Below, piece after piece: positions 42,950 through 54,560 of a stretch of 64,000 nucleotides of DNA; position 1 is the stretch's first letter; every line of letters begins with the position of its first letter. Origin of the DNA: Leguminivora glycinivorella. Lineage: Eukaryota; Arthropoda; Insecta; Lepidoptera; Tortricidae. The stretch covers positions 19,739,883 through 19,803,882 of the forward strand of contig NC_062978.1 of NCBI RefSeq assembly GCF_023078275.1. Direction: 5' to 3'. The notes under the pieces were generated by a model. That model saw only the letters and a list, made by a program, of their open reading frames with translations. It ran no database searches and was not told where the DNA came from. Position numbers and translations under genes: made by a program.

Positions 42950-43122
42950 TGCTCCGGTCGGAAAGCCCGGGTGCTGATGGGTCTATGAGGTCCAGAAAGA
43001 CTTGTGTGAGCTTCAAGCAAATAAATGACACAGGACCGGAGCGAATGGCGAAATCTAGTGTCGGAGGCCAACATCCACTTGGCTGACCAGCGTAGGAAAG
43101 TTAAAGTTAGTAAGTAAGAACT
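42950..43122 (+). pseudogene. LINE 3' end fragment
   Basis: AGGACCGGAGCGAATGGCGA, TCGGAGGCCAACATCCACTT and AGTTAGTAAGTAAG resemble the tail of the LINE at 17.0 kb. Frame broken. Confidence 0.5.
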
Positions 43123-43130
43123 GCTGAGCC

Positions 43131-43453
43131 CACAGAACTTAATTTAGATAGAAGAAACGAATTCATATATTTGTATAGGGGCCGAGCGTGTCAAATTTTG
43201 TACTGAAGTTGATTCTTGCCTGTAATTTTAAATATGTCTCAGGCTCTTGATTGTTCATAATTTTTGTGCTGTTGCAATTGAATATCACGTAACGAGGCAT
43301 TTTTTATGTTTTGGTTGACTTCAACTTACAAAAATTGACGCCCGAAAGCTGCAAGCTGCGAGTAAAGACGGACAACTCAGTGGATTTCACTGAGTTCATT
43401 TGACACGCTAAGTAGATATGTTTGCTTGATCTATGGTATATATGACATCTGTG
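43131..43453. mobile_element. hAT-like non-autonomous element, intact copy
   Basis: 323 bp, CACAGAACTTAATTTAG to TATATGACATCTGTG, with the 8-bp duplication GCTGAGCC (43123-43130 and 43454-43461). It is the uninterrupted reference, inverted, for 10336-11568. No transposase. Confidence 0.9.
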
Positions 43454-43461
43454 GCTGAGCC

Positions 43462-45683
43462 TCTCTACCAATAAGCCACTAAACTTCTTGTCCGGACTTG
43501 AGCTAATCTCAGGATTCAGAAGTGACCTTCGGGTTTCAACTGTTCGCCCAACAAGCCAATGGACGCGATTCTTTGAACAGGGAACGGGAAAGCATCATTC
43601 TCACAATAAACTCATTATTGTTCTCAGTTAAGTAGGTAGGCGCTGTCTTAATTGGACTCAATTGCAATAACAATTTTCAAAACATATCTGGCGAATTCTC
43701 ACCAATCAAATCTAAAGAGCAATCAATTACTCAAATAATATAAACAGGTGCTTAGTGATTGTTTTTTTTTTTAATAGCCGTTATAATAAAACAAACTTCC
43801 GACACTCAGCACCGACTTAATTGGGAAACAAAGAAACATTTCTTGCTGAGAGTCTACAAATCTATCCTTCTTTCCATAAATGAAACAACTACACTTAAAA
43901 CTTCTAGCAATTGTAAGCTTTATTCATTGACAATACTGTTCTTTTCAGAACGGATTCAAAATGTAACTTACTGCTGGTTGTAAGGCGGGTACAAATCCAG
44001 GCTTTATTAGAATTTCGTCTAACAATGATGTTTGAAAACGCCGACTAATGCGAAAGGGTAACTGACAGACAACTCTAGGTGGTATAAGTCACAAAATAAA
44101 AGAGGGCACATTTAAATGTGAACTGTTTATCTTTTCTTTCTATTTTAACTAAGGAAATATTTACTAAATGAATGCAACCAGTTAAACAAACAACCAGTTT
44201 TTTTGTCATTTTTAAATACAAATGTTAAATGGGTCATTAATAGAAATCAAATCACAAAACGTCACTAAAACTAAAATATTCCTCCTTGTGGATTGTACCT
44301 CGCTCAATATTCACAATTATTCCTATTAGTGATATGTTTATGAATTTGATAAATTGTTACACAAAATGAGCGGCGACGAGTACCACAGAATGTCAACGGA
44401 CTGCATGCGACATTGACCTTTACTGCGCAGCGAGAAGGTCGTCAAACAAAAAGGCCGCGGACTGGCCGCCGGAATGTATGACAAAACACGGAGTGTTAGA
44501 AAAAAAGTAAGCTATATTATAAATCGCTTCCGCCTATGACTTAAGTGCCACACAATCACCAAAAAGTTTCCCAAGAAACAAACAGTAAATTTTGATGATG
44601 AATCATTGAAAGAATTAAAAGGATTGCTATAGGGGTGAAATTGCAAAGCAAATCATTATGGTGATTGCTAAGATTGAAAATTAAATTTGATTTTACTTTC
44701 AATTTTAATTCGAAATTTCCCCTCTTGACAAAAGTCAGCTCATTTTGAAATGGATAAATGATATGTCCTCTTTTCATTACGTCAGCAACTTTTTTAATAT
44801 TTAATTCGTAAGCAATATCGTAGCAAAAAATAACATAAATTCGACTTCTTTATTAATAAATAAGAATGCTCTCTAAGTTACATTGTAATTATATTAATAC
44901 GCACTAAAGCACGATAAACATGATAGCTGAAAGATATAACGTAAATAATATTTTCTCAAACATGCAATGAAATATTGTCTTTACGTTCCTTAAAATGGGC
45001 TGGGAAGTATCGCTTTTTGGGCGCAACAACTCGAGAGGACTGTAAAGGGATTTCATATTATTTTTCAGGCCTAGGCCTGCAAAGTAACTTTTTTTAATAA
45101 AATATTGTCCTTTAGAGCATTTTTTTAAATTTCATTGTATGTTTGAGAAAAGCACTATACATGCCTCGGCGTGAAAACGAATTCTCGGCCTCGTATCCCT
45201 ATCCGGCCTCGCTGGCACGCTCGCTCGGCCGTATATACCCACTTGGCCGGAAATCCTCATTTTCCCGGCCTCTGATGTAATGTACTATTGAAACTACTCA
45301 AATTTTGTTACAATTCAAGTGTTTGTCATTACGATGGATGATTAAAAATGTAAAACTTTTTAGACCAGATAACAGCTTTTGAATTAATATTATAAAAAAA
45401 GGATTCCACACAAACATACGTTAATCTATTGTTACGAAGACCTTAACAAAGGTCACGAACCTTTCCGAGCAAGATTTCTTACCGTGCATCGCAAATTGAA
45501 AAGTGGACATTTTGAATGTATACGATACGTCGTCTATTCTTTGGTCTAGACCGATTCGACGACTTCGATTGAATACAAATGAACCTAAATAATTTGAGTG
45601 ATTTTGTCTTTACAGAATGTTAAACTGGTTTGTCTTTTCCCTACATATAAATAACAAAAATATGGTTCTAATTATTGTTTTTT
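43462..45683. other. No gene; one unclassified repeat
   Basis: Mostly AT-rich and non-coding. 45160-45270 (ATGCCTCGGCGTGAAAACGA, CGGCCTCGCTGGCACGC) is GC-richer and repeat-like, unnamed. Confidence 0.4.
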
Positions 45684-46077
45684 TTTTTATACTACGTCGG
45701 TGGCAAACAAGTATACGGTCCGCCTGATGTAAAGCGGTCACCGTAACCTATGGACGCCTGCAACTCAAACAGTGTCACATGCGCGTTGCCACCCCATTAG
45801 AAACTTGTACACTCCCTTTTGCTGTGTTAAGTACACAGCAAAAAGGAGTGTACAAGTTCCAAGGAGGGTTCGGGTTGCCGACGACTCAAAGGACAATAGA
45901 CGGAACAAGTTAGTTCCGTAAGTCCTCCCGTCATCAGCACACCGCACCCTCGTTGAGCTCTGGCAGCCTTACTCACCGGCAGGAACACAACACTATGAGT
46001 AGGGTCTAGTGCTATTTGGCTGCGGTCTTCTGTAAGGCGGAGGTACTTCCCCAGTTGGGCTCTGCTCTAGATTCGAG
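45684..46077. repeat. Left arm of a long inverted repeat
   Basis: About 394 bp, nearly identical to the reverse complement of 47670-48065. Order: CGTAGTATAAAA-ended repeat (minus), a hairpin at 45804-45857 (TGTACACTCCCTTTTGCTGT and mirror), then a second block through GGGCTCTGCTCTAGATTCGA. Confidence 0.9.
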
Positions 46078-46238
46078 CGAGACGATATCCGCTGTGCTGT
46101 GCCCTACCACACAAAGCGGAATATCATTCGCTATGCCCTACCTCCTACTTAACATCGAAACGAAATCGAAACTTTAACATCGAAATGCGCATAAAACTGC
46201 TCTAGTCTCACTTTAAGCAATCAAATGGTTGGTTGCTA

Positions 46239-46447
46239 CCCCCCAATTAGCGTAAGTTGATAAAAAAAAATTACAGTTTTGTGACGATAATTAATAGTTT
46301 GTGTTAATTTCATAAACTTTAAGCGATAATCTACATCCAGAATGTGAAAAAAGAAATTTTTTAGACAGATTTTATGCTTAATAAAAATTGTCTTCACAAA
46401 ACTGACAGCGAGTTAATTTTTGTTAACAATTTACGCTAATTGGGGGA
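46239..46447. mobile_element. MITE (CCCCCAATTAGCGTAA)
   Basis: CCCCCAATTAGCGTAAGTTG pairs with the right end TTTACGCTAATTGGGGG, and TACAGTTTTGTGA with TCACAAAACTGACAG. It sits inside the spacer of the long inverted repeat. Confidence 0.75.
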
Positions 46448-46559
46448 GCCCGAAATTCTGAAAATATGACCATGCGCCGTAGGTATGCACAAAATTTTGA
46501 GTGACACCTGTCTCGATATACGAGTACACTTGTAACTGTCAATAGCTACTGTTGGCTAA

Positions 46560-46762
46560 TAAAATATGCATGTGTGTGACAGAACACATGCATATTTTTA
46601 AAACCCGACGCAAAAACGACGGGGTGTTTTGTTATAACTTTGTGTCTGTCTGTCTGTCTGACTGTCTTTCTGTATGTGTACGTGTCTGTCTGTGGCATCG
46701 TAGCTCCCGAATGAACCGATTTAGATTTAGTTTTTTTTTTTAAAGTTGAATTAGTCGGGAGC
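46560..46762 (+). repeat. Hairpin plus CCCCCGAC/TGTC repeat, copy 3
   Basis: A hairpin (AATATGCATGTGT / ACACATGCATATT, 46562-46597) abuts the head of the repeat. The repeat stops at TTAGTCGGGAGCG without its far end. Confidence 0.75.
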
Positions 46763-47094
46763 GTACAGTCGACCAAAAATGTGGTTTTCCACCCTACGGT
46801 TGAGGTTCGTTTGAACGTCATGAAACAACAAGGTCGATTTCCCATTGCACTAATATTATCTCAGTGACAATTGCTCTGTCTATATATAATATTTACGTCA
46901 TGCCATGTGTCAAGTCAACCTTAGCGATCGTTAGAGCTCGCAGAAACTTTTGTCAAAACTGGCAGACCACTTTCTTGGCCCACTGTACCTATCCTTAAGT
47001 AGCCGTGTTTGATGTAAGTCGGCCCCTTTTTTCTAAATTTAAATTTTGTGGTTAGGTTATCATTAACTCGTTCGTTCCATTCGTGCCAGGCCCC
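46763..47094. other. No gene seen
   Basis: TACAGTCGACCAAAAATG at 46764 may be one end of a MITE related to that at 19.8 kb, with no partner end seen. Confidence 0.35.
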
Positions 47095-47239
47095 GTAGCC
47101 GAATGGCATTTCTCCGACGCCAAACGAAAGCGATACGCCGCTGGCTCTGTCGCGCCAATACGCAAGCGCGATAGAGATAGATATCTACTAGCGCTTCGTT
47201 TCGTGAGCATTTCGTGAGCGATTGTGCCATTCGGCTAGC
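47095..47239. mobile_element. MITE (GTAGCCGAATGGCA), copy 1
   Basis: Ends GTAGCCGAATGGCA and TGCCATTCGGCTAGC; internal GCGCCAATACGCAAG and CGATAGAGATAGA. A second copy is at 48.93 kb. Confidence 0.75.
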
Positions 47240-47299
47240 CACCCAGCTGTGAATCGAGCTGTAAGCAGGCCTACGTCACTCGCTCACGGTCGCGCGTTG

Positions 47300-47517
47300 A
47301 GTCCATTTCAAATACGAAGGCCCGATGGCACTTGAGACGGTCAATTAGCGTTAACAATAGGATTAGTGATAACAAAAGATACCTGATTGCACCGACAAAA
47401 AGATTGCACCGACGCGTGCCAATTTGAAGTGGGCCTAATTAGATAACAAAAGGCAAACATTATGAGCCCTATTGTTAAGTTTCGAGTGCCATCGGGCCTT
47501 CGTATTTGAAATGGACT
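47300..47517. mobile_element. MITE with about 33-bp inverted repeats
   Basis: 218 bp. AGTCCATTTCAAATACGAAG and the following GGCCCGATGGCACT are perfectly mirrored at the right end; the imperfect match continues to about 60 bp. No convincing target duplication. Confidence 0.85.
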
Positions 47518-47669
47518 ATACCTAGAGGTTAGCCGTTCATTCGAATGAACAAGTGGCCGAGGGGTGCCACGCGCCCGTTTGTATAGTCATATGGCACGTA
47601 CCTACTATTCTTCTGAGTTTTACGTATTAACTTATTCGTATCAGTTAAATAAAGCGTAGGTATTTGTCG

Positions 47670-48065
47670 TTCGAATCTAGGGCAGAGCCCAACTGGGGTA
47701 GTACCTCCGCCTTACAGAAGACCGCAGCCAAATAGCACTAGACCCTACTCATAGTGTTGTGTTCCTGTCGGTGAGTAAGGCTGCCAGAGCTCAACGAGGG
47801 TGCGGTGTGCTGATGACGGGAGGACTTACGGAACTAACTTGTTCCGTTTATTGTCCTTTGAGTCGTCGGCAACCCGAACCCTCCTTGGAACTTGTACACT
47901 CCTTTTTGCTGTGTACTTAACACAGCAAAAGGGAATGTACAGGTTTCTAATGGGGTGGCAACGCGCATGTGACACTGTTTGAGTTGCAGGCGTCCATAGG
48001 TTACGGTGACCGCTTTACATCAGGCGGGCCGTATACTTGTTTGCCACCGACGTAGTATAAAAAAA
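47670..48065. repeat. Right arm of the long inverted repeat
   Basis: Mirror of 45684-46077 with a handful of differences, ending CGACGTAGTATAAAAAAA. Confidence 0.9.
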
Positions 48066-48409
48066 GTGAAGGATCTGTTGCGTTAGTAACTTATTAATAA
48101 TCTGTGCTGTAAGCTACAAAGGTCTTAAACTTTGTGGACTGAAAAACTCTTATAAACCCGCAATCTCCAACTGTCGCCGGCGATGATGGATTAACTGAGA
48201 GTTACATTAACCGGCTATTAATCTCAATCACCACTAATCACTTAACTAACCTCGTTACAAACTTTCATCGCTAATTAGCACTTTACAATCTTCAGTTTTC
48301 TATTGAAAAATTTTTGTGGTTTCATTTTTTAAGGTTTGATTTTTATTTGTACTTAGGATTATTTGTAAGTGGAAAAATTAAGGTAGAGAATAAAAAGTGA
48401 AGATATTAC
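48066..48409. other. No gene seen
   Basis: Non-coding flank. Confidence 0.35.
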
Positions 48410-48480
48410 TGATTTGTATGAGACTTGAACTCACGGACTCTGGACCATTATAATATTCTATCGCTCTGTCAATGCAGTAG
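48410..48480 (-). mobile_element. tRNA-like SINE remnant
   Basis: On the minus strand GTGAGTTCAAGTCTCATAC looks like a pol III box B; box A is poor. Not a convincing tRNA gene. Confidence 0.3.
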
Positions 48481-48927
48481 TTTTTTTAAGATTATAGCTT
48501 ATTTTGAATAATTCATATTATAGAGATACATGCTTTTATTTTAGCCACTTGCAATGATAACTATAATGTATGAAAATAAAGTATGAAGTTATAATAATTG
48601 CTATTACCTATATATTCAGATTCACATATGAACTAAAATGACTAAGCCTGTATAAAGTGTAACATGTCTTAACAACGTGTTACCTATAAATAGAAACAAA
48701 TGAAAAGAACAATTTTATAAATAATATTATTTATCTAAAATTCTACTTGAACTTTTCTCCAACTTCTAGCAGAAAGCGCAAAGGGTATTATGAAAATAAA
48801 TTACTTTGACTTTGCTAACTTTAAAATCGCACTGGAAAACAAAGCTAAGCAATAGAACTAACTAACTAAAAACTGAACTTGTCCAATCGTAACGATGCGA
48901 AACTTTGTAAGCTATAATCCAGGCCCC
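48481..48927. other. No gene seen
   Basis: AT-rich and non-coding. Confidence 0.35.
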
Positions 48928-49053
48928 GTAGCCGAATGGCATTTCTGCGACGCGAAACGAAATCGAAACGCCGCATAAAAATAGTCTGGCTCTTTCGCGC
49001 CAATACGTAAGAGCGATAGAGATATTATCGTGAGCGTTTGTGCATTCGGCTAC
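48928..49053. mobile_element. MITE (GTAGCCGAATGGCA), copy 2
   Basis: Ends GTAGCCGAATGGCA and TGCATTCGGCTAC, sharing GCGCCAATACGTAAGAGCGA with the 47.1-kb copy. Confidence 0.75.
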
Positions 49054-49739
49054 GCACACAGATGTTAGTTTATTTCAAGGGCAACGAAATGGTACGCAGT
49101 ACTGTGAATTCTAGGTTTTTGTACACATATTAAGTCACTAATTTGGTCGGCAATGCATAAATTAAGTGCCTCCCTAATGTCGCCTATGTCACAGATCAAA
49201 TAACCTATGTTAATAGGCGGCGATGACTACTTCCCATCAGGTGGCTCGTCTGCTTGTTTGCTAGAATAAACTTGAGCCGAACGCAAAATAAATAACATAA
49301 TAATGTTGTGGTACGGGTTACTCTCCGCTGACGGAAACAACAAACTTATCTCAGTCGGTTTATTTACAAGAATAACTAAATATAAAGACTAAGAGTGACG
49401 TCAGCAGGCGCTCCGACAGAGAAACGCACCGCTTTCACAGTATCGCAAGATTAGTATTAGAGAAGGAGTTCAAGAGCTTGATTGCAGTCAACCAAGTACT
49501 AATCTGCTTCTAGCTAATTTCATCGATTAGTAAAATGCATCCCGGTAGTCATTATTCTACGTCGACACATCGTTAGCGCGTTCTATCTCGGAGGTGGCGC
49601 CATCTCTTGAGGAACTTGTGTACTACAATTTTAAATTTTTCTGAAGTTTCCCGTGACCACGGCCAGTGCAACCAGTGCGGCCAGTGAAACGTTGATAACC
49701 AAATGGTACGATTAGTGAAATATAATTGTAAACATTACA
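49054..49739. other. No gene seen
   Basis: Non-coding; CCCATCAGGTGGCTCGTCTG (49235) is a LINE 3'-end-like phrase. Confidence 0.4.
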
Positions 49740-50007
49740 AAATAACGGAGATTAACGAAGAAAGTAAATGAAAAAAAGAGTGGAAGGGTCAGTTGGAAGT
49801 GGAAGACCTAGGCGAACTTGTCTTGTTCAAATCGGGGAAATATTGCAAAAAGGTCAGAAGTACTCGAAACCGACGAGCGTGTATGAGAAATGTTATGAAA
49901 GTGTGTGAAGCGAAAGTGGTTTGTCAGGATCGTAGTAAATGGAAATCCGTGGTCTCTGTCTACCCCTCTGGGAAACAGGCGTGATTGTATGTATGTATGT
50001 ATGTACA
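49740..50007 (+). pseudogene. LINE 3' end, plus strand
   Basis: A frame reads VCQDRSKWKSVVSVYPSGKQ then A and a stop. Another frame just upstream reads VGSGRPRRTCLVQIGEIL, so the coding end is frameshifted. The tail is a GTAT repeat (49987-50007). Same tail family as 5.64 kb. Confidence 0.7.
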
Positions 50008-50559
50008 TTACAAAATGTTCAGTGAGAAGTAAGCACTTTAGTACTTTAACGCACATATAAGTTGTATATTGTACATACATCAAGAACACAAAACGTTATA
50101 TTAACTTGGATGCATAACTAACTAGAGCTAGTTTTGAGAGACGAATCATAATAATGTAAGTAGTCCATATTTCTTAAAGTTTACATACACTTAACCAAAC
50201 GATAACCTACACGTGTATATAATTCCAGTTTTCACTCGGGCTCAGAATTATTCAATACACACGCTCCTAACAATCGTTGGGAGCACGTGCGTTGCAAATT
50301 TACTGTGTCTTATACAATAAGGTGTCTTCTGGTGCCAGAGAGAACAAACCATTCAGACGGGTTCTTACAACTTGCGCTTAGTACTTACTTGAAGTCGCAC
50401 TAGATGTATGAACTTGCGTGCGAGAACGCATTTACATTTTTTATAGTTAATAATTATTGATCACCGGAGAATACAGAAGAAAATAGAGAAAATACATAGG
50501 TAGCAAAAGAAAAACTTTGAATGACTAAGTTCTCTGTTTTTTTTTAAACGCCGCACCCA
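50008..50559. other. No gene seen
   Basis: Non-coding; ACTTGAAGTCGCACTAGATG (50390) resembles part of the 29.2-kb MITE interior. Confidence 0.35.
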
Positions 50560-51125
50560 AATCTCAAGGAAGGTGGTTTCACATAATCTGTTATGGCATA
50601 GTATAGTTACCTACGCATAATTTGTCTAGGCATATTTTTGTGTGTCCGAATATATTTCATACATAAATGTTATTCGCCGAATGGTTTTTATGCATAAATT
50701 ATTTCTGCATAACATGGTTTAGTCGAAATTTACCACGCAGAAATTTTATCATAGGTAATACTACTATATTAATGTTGCAGTTCTAATCTAACCTAATCTA
50801 ACCGAAATTCTTGTCAAAATGTTGTAATTGTTGAGGTCGCAGTTCTAACCTAACCAAACCGACTCTCTTGACAGCATTTAGTATGGGTGGATATTCTGAT
50901 TTTAAGAAATATGCCAAATACAATTCTGCGAATTAATTTTATTCATAAGTGAAATTATTTTCGGACAAAGTAATATTCGTAATATTTTAGATTATGACAA
51001 ATAAGTTTCTTCCTAATTAACATTCGGCGAAAATTGATTATGCGTAGTCTGTTATGAGAAACTCGTTTCGGACAATTAAAGTTATGCCAAATAGAGGGAA
51101 CCCTTCTCAATTCGTGGGTTTTTTT
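50560..51125. mobile_element. GCATAA-rich element, second example
   Basis: Rich in CGCATAAT, TGCATAA and TTATGCG motifs. The right end ATAGAGGGAACCC resembles ATAGAGGGCACCCC at the right end of 10373-11271. The left end is uncertain, and no target duplication is found. Confidence 0.5.
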
Positions 51126-51239
51126 TAAGTAATTATTTTTTTATGTTTGTTCCACGATATCTCCGTCTTTACTGGACCGATATTGAAAAAAATGTTTTTG
51201 ATCGAATGTATATGCATACATAATTATTGGTCCCATTTT

Positions 51240-51600
51240 TATCAGAACCCAGTCTGATGATGATATCCTGGAGAAATTAAGGGAACTCCTCAAATCTGAA
51301 AGGCATACATATGGTGATTTTTGTGTTTTTATAAGAACAGCATGCATTTACGTACGGAACAGTGACATTTAGTGCAGTGGAACTGCTGATGATGGTCAGA
51401 ACGGAACTCCTCAAATCTGAACGGCACACTTATAGTGACTTTGGTATTTTTATAAGAAAAACTTGCGTTTACTTTCAGAACAGTGACATTTGGTGCAGTG
51501 GAACTTCTGATGATGATCAGAACGGAACTTCTCAAATCTGAACGGCACACTTATAGTGACTTTCGTATTTTTATATTTACAATATGCATTTAAGTTCAGA
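51240..51600. repeat. Tandem repeat, about 124-bp unit, three copies
   Basis: The block CTGATGATGATCAGAACGGA, CTCAAATCTGAACGGCACAC, TATAGTGACTTTGGTATTTT, CAGAACAGTGACATTTGGTG recurs at 51.25, 51.39 and 51.51 kb. The first unit is most diverged. Confidence 0.85.
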
Positions 51601-51797
51601 ATAGTGACATTTATTTGTTCGGAGATTTGTTCTCTTTGTTATGCTTACATATTATTGAGTTTTCAAGTCAAATTCTGTCAAGCTCAATTTCTAATATGTA
51701 ATCGGATATCGGATTCATGAGGAATTGAGGAAACTCCTCAAACCTTAACGGTATACGTATATTTCTTAAATTTGTGTTTCCATCAAGTAATCAAAGA

Positions 51798-52990
51798 TTA
51801 ACACGTTCGCGGACGCTCAGTCACCCCTCTGGGACACCAATATTTTGTATGGGAATTTTTCGACTGCTATAGCATACCTGTCCTTAGACAGCTTATATTA
51901 GGGTTATTATGTGACGAGGAACGCTATAGCATTCGGATGCTATAGTATACCTGACAAAATACAGAGGTAAAATGTGATCTTATGTGACACCGTATGCTAT
52001 AGCATACGATGCTATAGCGAACCGTGACACAATATTGAGTCAAAATGTGATCTTATATGACACCGTATGCTATAGCATACGATTGGTGATACAGCAGATT
52101 CATTCTGTAGAATCATATCAAATAAAACATTTAGTGTTTCTGGCTGCGGGGATGATGCCCACAAATAATAGTATTTTATGCAACAAGAGTTGAATCGAGT
52201 TCTCATACATTTGAATGCGATTCGACGCGTCGCCAATGAACGCAGCAGAAAACGAAGGAGTCTCGACTCTGCGAATTGGTTTGTTAAGTTGGTAGCAATG
52301 TATTTACTGAAGTGTAACAGCTATATCGTGCTACTGCTACTAAATGTTTTCAGGGTATAGACTAGATAGACTTGTCCTGACATCTTTTATGTAGGGTTTT
52401 AAAGTTCTATGCACGACCTTGTAACTCACGAATAACAGTACGGGAGTAGAAAAAAGTATAATAGGTGTGTCATGCCTCGGTTTTCTTAATTTATCGTAAC
52501 CAAAATCACGGTGTATTATTATAAAACGACAGTGGACATGTTTGTTAACAAAACCGCAATACAAAAATATATATAAACTGTAAAAATAATTACTTATGAT
52601 TTTTTAAACAATCCGTAAAATTGCGTTTGCGCTCGAAATTTGGCCACATTTCACGGGCCAACTCCCGGTGACACTCGCGGGGCTACTGCGCACATTTCCA
52701 TACAAAGAGGTATTCTATAGCATACGCGTCACAAAAAGGTGAACTCGATCTGTGACGCCACAGCATATTTTTTAACTGCGATAAAACTATGTAATGTTGC
52801 AGTATGCATACTATGATTCTAGTGAATGGTAGAGGAAATGTTGGTGAATAATATTATACTGTGAACAAGCAGATTACTAAGCAAACAGACGCAGAAATTC
52901 AAACCAAATAACGTATTCTATAGCATACGCGTCACCAGAAGGAGTACAAAAACGTATGCTATAGAATACGCGTCCGCGAACGTGTATTAA
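51798..52990. mobile_element. TTAA-flanked element with TATGCTATAGCATAC palindromes
   Basis: Left end TTAACACGTTCGCGGACGC (51798-51816); right end GCGTCCGCGAACGTGTATTAA. These are 15-bp inverted termini with TTAA at both outer edges. The 1.19-kb interior has repeated TATGCTATAGCATAC-type palindromes in both end regions. TTAA targeting is the hallmark of piggyBac-type transposases; that assignment is inferred. No transposase frame. Confidence 0.62.
52385..52460 (+). repeat. TATGTAGGGTTTTAAAG repeat fragment
   Basis: Matches parts of the repeats at 20.7 and 63.3 kb (TTCTATGCACGA, CGAATAACAGTACGGGAGTA). Confidence 0.65.
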
Positions 52991-53449
52991 AAGCAGTTTT
53001 AAAAATTACCTACACATTTCTACATAATCCAACACACAATATTCTCAATAGAGGGTGCATAGTCACCGTTCGTTATAAATTATAAAGAATATAAATAAAA
53101 TATTTGAAGTTAAACTCCCAGCTGTAATAATATTACTGAACAGGCTGTCCTCTCCGACGCAAGGTGTCTCCGACAGGCGGTAAATTATGTATTTTACAGT
53201 GTTCCGAACCAATTTCATAAGCCGAAGATTGCGATGAGGCGATCTGTGGCTTTATATATTTATTAAGGCTTATATTTGATTTGGGACTAGGGAGTACGCA
53301 CTACGCAGGCGGTAAGCAAGTGCTAAAATAATAATATACAAAATTACTAATAAAGTACAGAGGAGTGATCTAGACTGACGAATAATTGTAAAACATGGAA
53401 AACTTTTTTATAAGTTACAATTACCGGCAAACTGGATTTGAGAATATAA
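52991..53449. other. No gene seen
   Basis: Non-coding. Confidence 0.35.
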
Positions 53450-53688
53450 TCCATACTAATAAATGGGAAAGTGTGTGTGTCTGTTTGTTTGTCCGTCTTT
53501 CACGGCTAAACGGAGCGATGAATTGAAATGTTTTTTTAAGTGGAGATAGTTGAAGGGATGGAGAGTGACATAGACTACTTTTTGTCAATTTCTAACACCC
53601 CACTTCCCTAAAATGAGGAGTGGAAGTTTGTATGAAACATTCCGCAATTTTTGAATTTAGCGCGAGCGAAGCCGTGTGCAAAATCTAG
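53450..53688 (+). mobile_element. Helitron-like non-autonomous element, copy 2
   Basis: TCCATACTAATA start, same GTGTGTGTCTGTTTGTTTGT body as 42.0 kb, 3' GCGCGAGCGAAGCCGTGTGC and CTAG followed by T. It carries about 60 extra bases near 53600-53660 relative to copy 1. Confidence 0.68.
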
Positions 53689-54359
53689 TATAATTATAGA
53701 ACCCAAATAAGAGTTTGTCGAATTGATTTTTTATTTATTTAAGGGTTTGTCTGTTAAGATTACGAAGACAAAATATCTAAAATTCTAACATTTCTAACTG
53801 CCGAATGTAAAAAGTTTATTCAAATGATGAAATTGTTTCTATACATAAAAACTTGGAGCACAATCAAGTGGAAAACAGATTAAGCAAATTTCACGCTAAA
53901 CATAAATATCATCCAAAACCCTTTAAAAATTCAAAGTTCAAATTTCCAAAAGCTTATCAAGTGTAAAATTAATTTCGCGACTTCGCATAGTTCACGGGCG
54001 GCGTCGCGAGAGCATGAAATAAGAACCAGGAACTTGAGGAATACTTCAGTTACTTTGGCAAATTTTATAGAGTATTAAATTAGGAGTTTTTATAATGAGT
54101 GGGTTAATGTCGATGAAAATTAATTTAAGATTATGGTTGGTCGGGAAGATCGGTAAAACGTAAATGTGATGGCGGTATTGTAGAATACATAGTAGCCGTG
54201 CGGGTCGGGATCTGGATCACTGAAATATTTAATTCTACATAATATAAGAAAGCTTGAGCATGGATAAGTGTTAAGAAATGGAAATATTTATATTTATTAT
54301 TATATTTATGCATTTGTCATGTCCAAGTAGTAATCGAGATTTTCTTTTATTATAGACTG
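53689..54359. other. No gene seen
   Basis: AT-rich and non-coding. Confidence 0.35.
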
Positions 54360-54560
54360 ATCGGCGATTGACCCTAGTCACACCTGATGGAAAGTAAAGA
54401 CAGAATTAATGCAACTCACCGATTCAGTAATAGCCTATTAACTCTAGCTTTAAAGAGACCGAGGCCGTATTTTTCTGGGAACACAGATGGTGGGATTGCA
54501 TTCCATTCCTTTGCAGTTCGCATCACAAATGATGAGGCAATATTAGATTGCTGACAAAAT
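54360..54560 (-). pseudogene. LINE C-terminal fragment, minus strand
   Basis: A minus-strand frame reads AKEWNAIPPSVFPEKYGLGL, then FKARVNRLLLNR and a stop, a familiar LINE RT C-terminus. The phrase CCATCAGGTGTGACTAGGG lies in its 3' UTR. Confidence 0.65.

Noticed and set aside
45765..45947. 60-codon frame duplicated at 47800-47982
   Set aside because: It occurs in both arms of the long inverted repeat and crosses a hairpin junction of two repeats.
49793..49984. A complete small gene
   Set aside because: It is the frameshifted C-terminus of a LINE with a GTAT tail.
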